From CAZNRY01 sp964575675 (GTDB lineage: Bacteria > Eisenbacteria > RBG-16-71-46 > CAIMUX01 > VGJL01), in assembly GCA_964575675.1 (NCBI GenBank), contig CAZNRY010000109.1, positions 1 to 13,910 of the forward strand: a DNA stretch of 13,910 nt, read 5' to 3'. Positions 12,862-13,910 of this stretch are shown piece after piece. The notes under the pieces are model-generated. The model was given only the letters and a program-made list of their open reading frames with translations. It was not told the DNA's origin and searched no databases. The stretch's first letter is position 1. Every line of letters starts with the position of its first letter. The translations under genes and the position numbers were made by a program.

Positions 12862-13910
12862 GGCGCCGGCACCACGGGTTTCAGGTCGCCGATCGGAGCG
12901 AGGCGGTCGGGGCGGACCCGAAAGACGATCCAATCGGCCCCCATCGCGTCCCCACGTCCGCGCGCGATCGGATCGAGGGGGCGGACGCCGTTCAGGACAT
13001 AGGCGAGGATGCTCCCGGGATACGGGAGGTCCTCCGCCGTGAAATCGGCGGGTCTGTCGGGCCGGATCATCCCGATGAAGTAGATGTACCGATCGGCGGG
13101 ACCGGGCGCGCGCTCGAAGCGTTCGCGCAGGAGATAGGCCTCGCGCTCCCATGCGCGCACGCTGTCGGCGGGCGTCGGGAAGCCCGCGGCCGGGTCGGCG
13201 GCCCACGTGGCGGGGTAGTGCATGCGATGAACCGCAGGATCGGGGCGTCCCGGCCTGCCGCGGCAAATGTAGTAGTCAATGGAGGGTCTCGATGTGCCGA
13301 CGAAAACGATGCTGTCCCCCGGGCGGATGATCTTCTGTAACCCCAGCCCGATCTCGCGGTCGTTGCCGTGGCGATTCTCTCCGACGGGGAACCGGGAAGC
13401 GACCGCGAGGCCCGTGCTCAGGACGAGGACCGCGAGCACAGCGATGCGCGGGATCCGGGGGAGGCCCCGCAGGCCGAGCGCCGTCCAGAGGACGAAACCG
13501 CCGTATCCGATCGCGTCGGTCCTGGCGAGGATGTAGGCGGGCGTCATCAGGGATGACGCGGCGGCGAGTGCGGCCAGGGGCCCGAGCGTGAACGAGGCGC
13601 AGAAGAGGGCGTCCCGGCGGACGCCGCGGCGGAACGCGGCCACGAGCAGGGCGGCGACGGCCGCGAAGGCGATCAATGCGGCGATCGTCGAGCCCGGCCC
13701 GCCGTAGAACCATCTCTCCGCCGGTGGGGCGGGGGCGATCTGCGCCCCGCTCGTAAAGGATCCCAGGCTCATGAACGGCGCCAGAGCGAGCGGAACGGTC
13801 TTCCAGTACTCGCCGATCCAGCGGTTCGCGAGTTCGTGCACGGCGAACTGCGGGGCGGCGCGGGCAAGGTAGGGAAGCCAGAGCAGCACGACCAGGATCT
13901 GGCCGCCGAT
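12858..13910 (-). CDS. Polytopic membrane protein, probable GT-C/PMT-like glycosyltransferase, 5'-truncated
   Basis: The frame is open to the window edge at 13910 and ends at TGA 12860-12858, so the N-terminal part is missing. Reading from the edge, the visible ~350 residues contain about five hydrophobic segments (ILVVLLWLPYL, IAALIAFAAVAALLVAAF, LGPLAALAAASSLM, GGFVLWTALGL, IAVLAVLVLSTGLAVA). A soluble C-terminal domain of about 160 residues follows, including PGDSIVFVGTSRPSIDYYI and ADWIVFRV. This layout matches the C-terminal half of dolichyl-phosphate-mannose-type (GT39/ArnT-like) transferases, but the diagnostic first external loop lies outside the window. The TTGA overlap with the TMTC-like gene implies one operon and related jobs. 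Confidence 0.65.
   Translation of the reverse strand: MGGQILVVLLWLPYLARAAPQFAVHELANRWIGEYWKTVPLALAPFMSLGSFTSGAQIAPAPPAERWFYGGPGSTIAALIAFAAVAALLVAAFRRGVRRDALFCASFTLGPLAALAAASSLMTPAYILARTDAIGYGGFVLWTALGLRGLPRIPRIAVLAVLVLSTGLAVASRFPVGENRHGNDREIGLGLQKIIRPGDSIVFVGTSRPSIDYYICRGRPGRPDPAVHRMHYPATWAADPAAGFPTPADSVRAWEREAYLLRERFERAPGPADRYIYFIGMIRPDRPADFTAEDLPYPGSILAYVLNGVRPLDPIARGRGDAMGADWIVFRVRPDRLAPIGDLKPVVPAP

Noticed and set aside
11494..13002. 502-codon plus-strand open frame opposite the glycosyltransferase genes
   Set aside because: Its translation is extremely Arg/Glu/Gly-rich, as expected antisense to hydrophobic membrane helices. The minus-strand frame carries the TMTC motifs.

Overview
The window is about 14 kb of GC-rich bacterial DNA. 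The secreted proteins carry six-cysteine 'GACC' repeats and a dockerin-like pair, and they sit beside ordinary housekeeping genes. That combination suggests an uncultivated FCB-type or Planctomycetes-like lineage, with Candidatus Eisenbacteria or a relative as my best guess. This is an inference from protein style only; no rRNA is present.

Region 1 (1-7135, + strand) is one long, tightly packed transcription unit. It begins with the 3' part of a DivIVA-like coiled-coil gene. Then come a purine nucleoside phosphorylase, a TraR/DksA-type C4 zinc-finger protein, lipoprotein signal peptidase (lspA) and 23S rRNA pseudouridine synthase (rluD). A STAS anti-sigma antagonist and an RsbW-like kinase form a partner-switching pair, followed by the RuvX/YqgF nuclease and the MltG lytic transglycosylase. 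A secreted Cys-rich protein and a small two-helix membrane protein close the unit. Many junctions are 4-base ATGA or 1-base TGATG overlaps, so translational coupling is likely. A tRNA-Val(UAC) gene with encoded CCA follows.

Region 2 (7136-10866, + strand) is an accessory block of three secreted-protein genes. The first encodes a small protein with a dockerin-like C-terminus and sits behind a good sigma70-type promoter. The next two are paralogues: signal peptide, a shared N-terminal domain of about 200 residues, GACC Cys-repeats, and the same C-terminal tail (TWGQ[I/L]KxxYR). The secreted protein fused to the end of the region 1 operon (5822-6745) is a more distant relative of this pair. Two strong hairpins flank the last gene.

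Region 3 (10867-13910, - strand) converges on region 2. It has two membrane genes overlapping by TTGA: the 3' part of a probable GT-C glycosyltransferase-like membrane protein, then a TMTC-like GT-C protein with a C-terminal TPR domain. A 17-bp inverted repeat between the convergent gene ends could serve both strands.

The most unusual content is the set of secreted Cys-repeat proteins with a common short C-terminal tail, next to a TMTC-like glycosyltransferase locus. Two hypotheses follow: the tail is a sorting or anchoring signal, and the neighbouring enzymes glycosylate the exported proteins. The sequence suggests both and proves neither.
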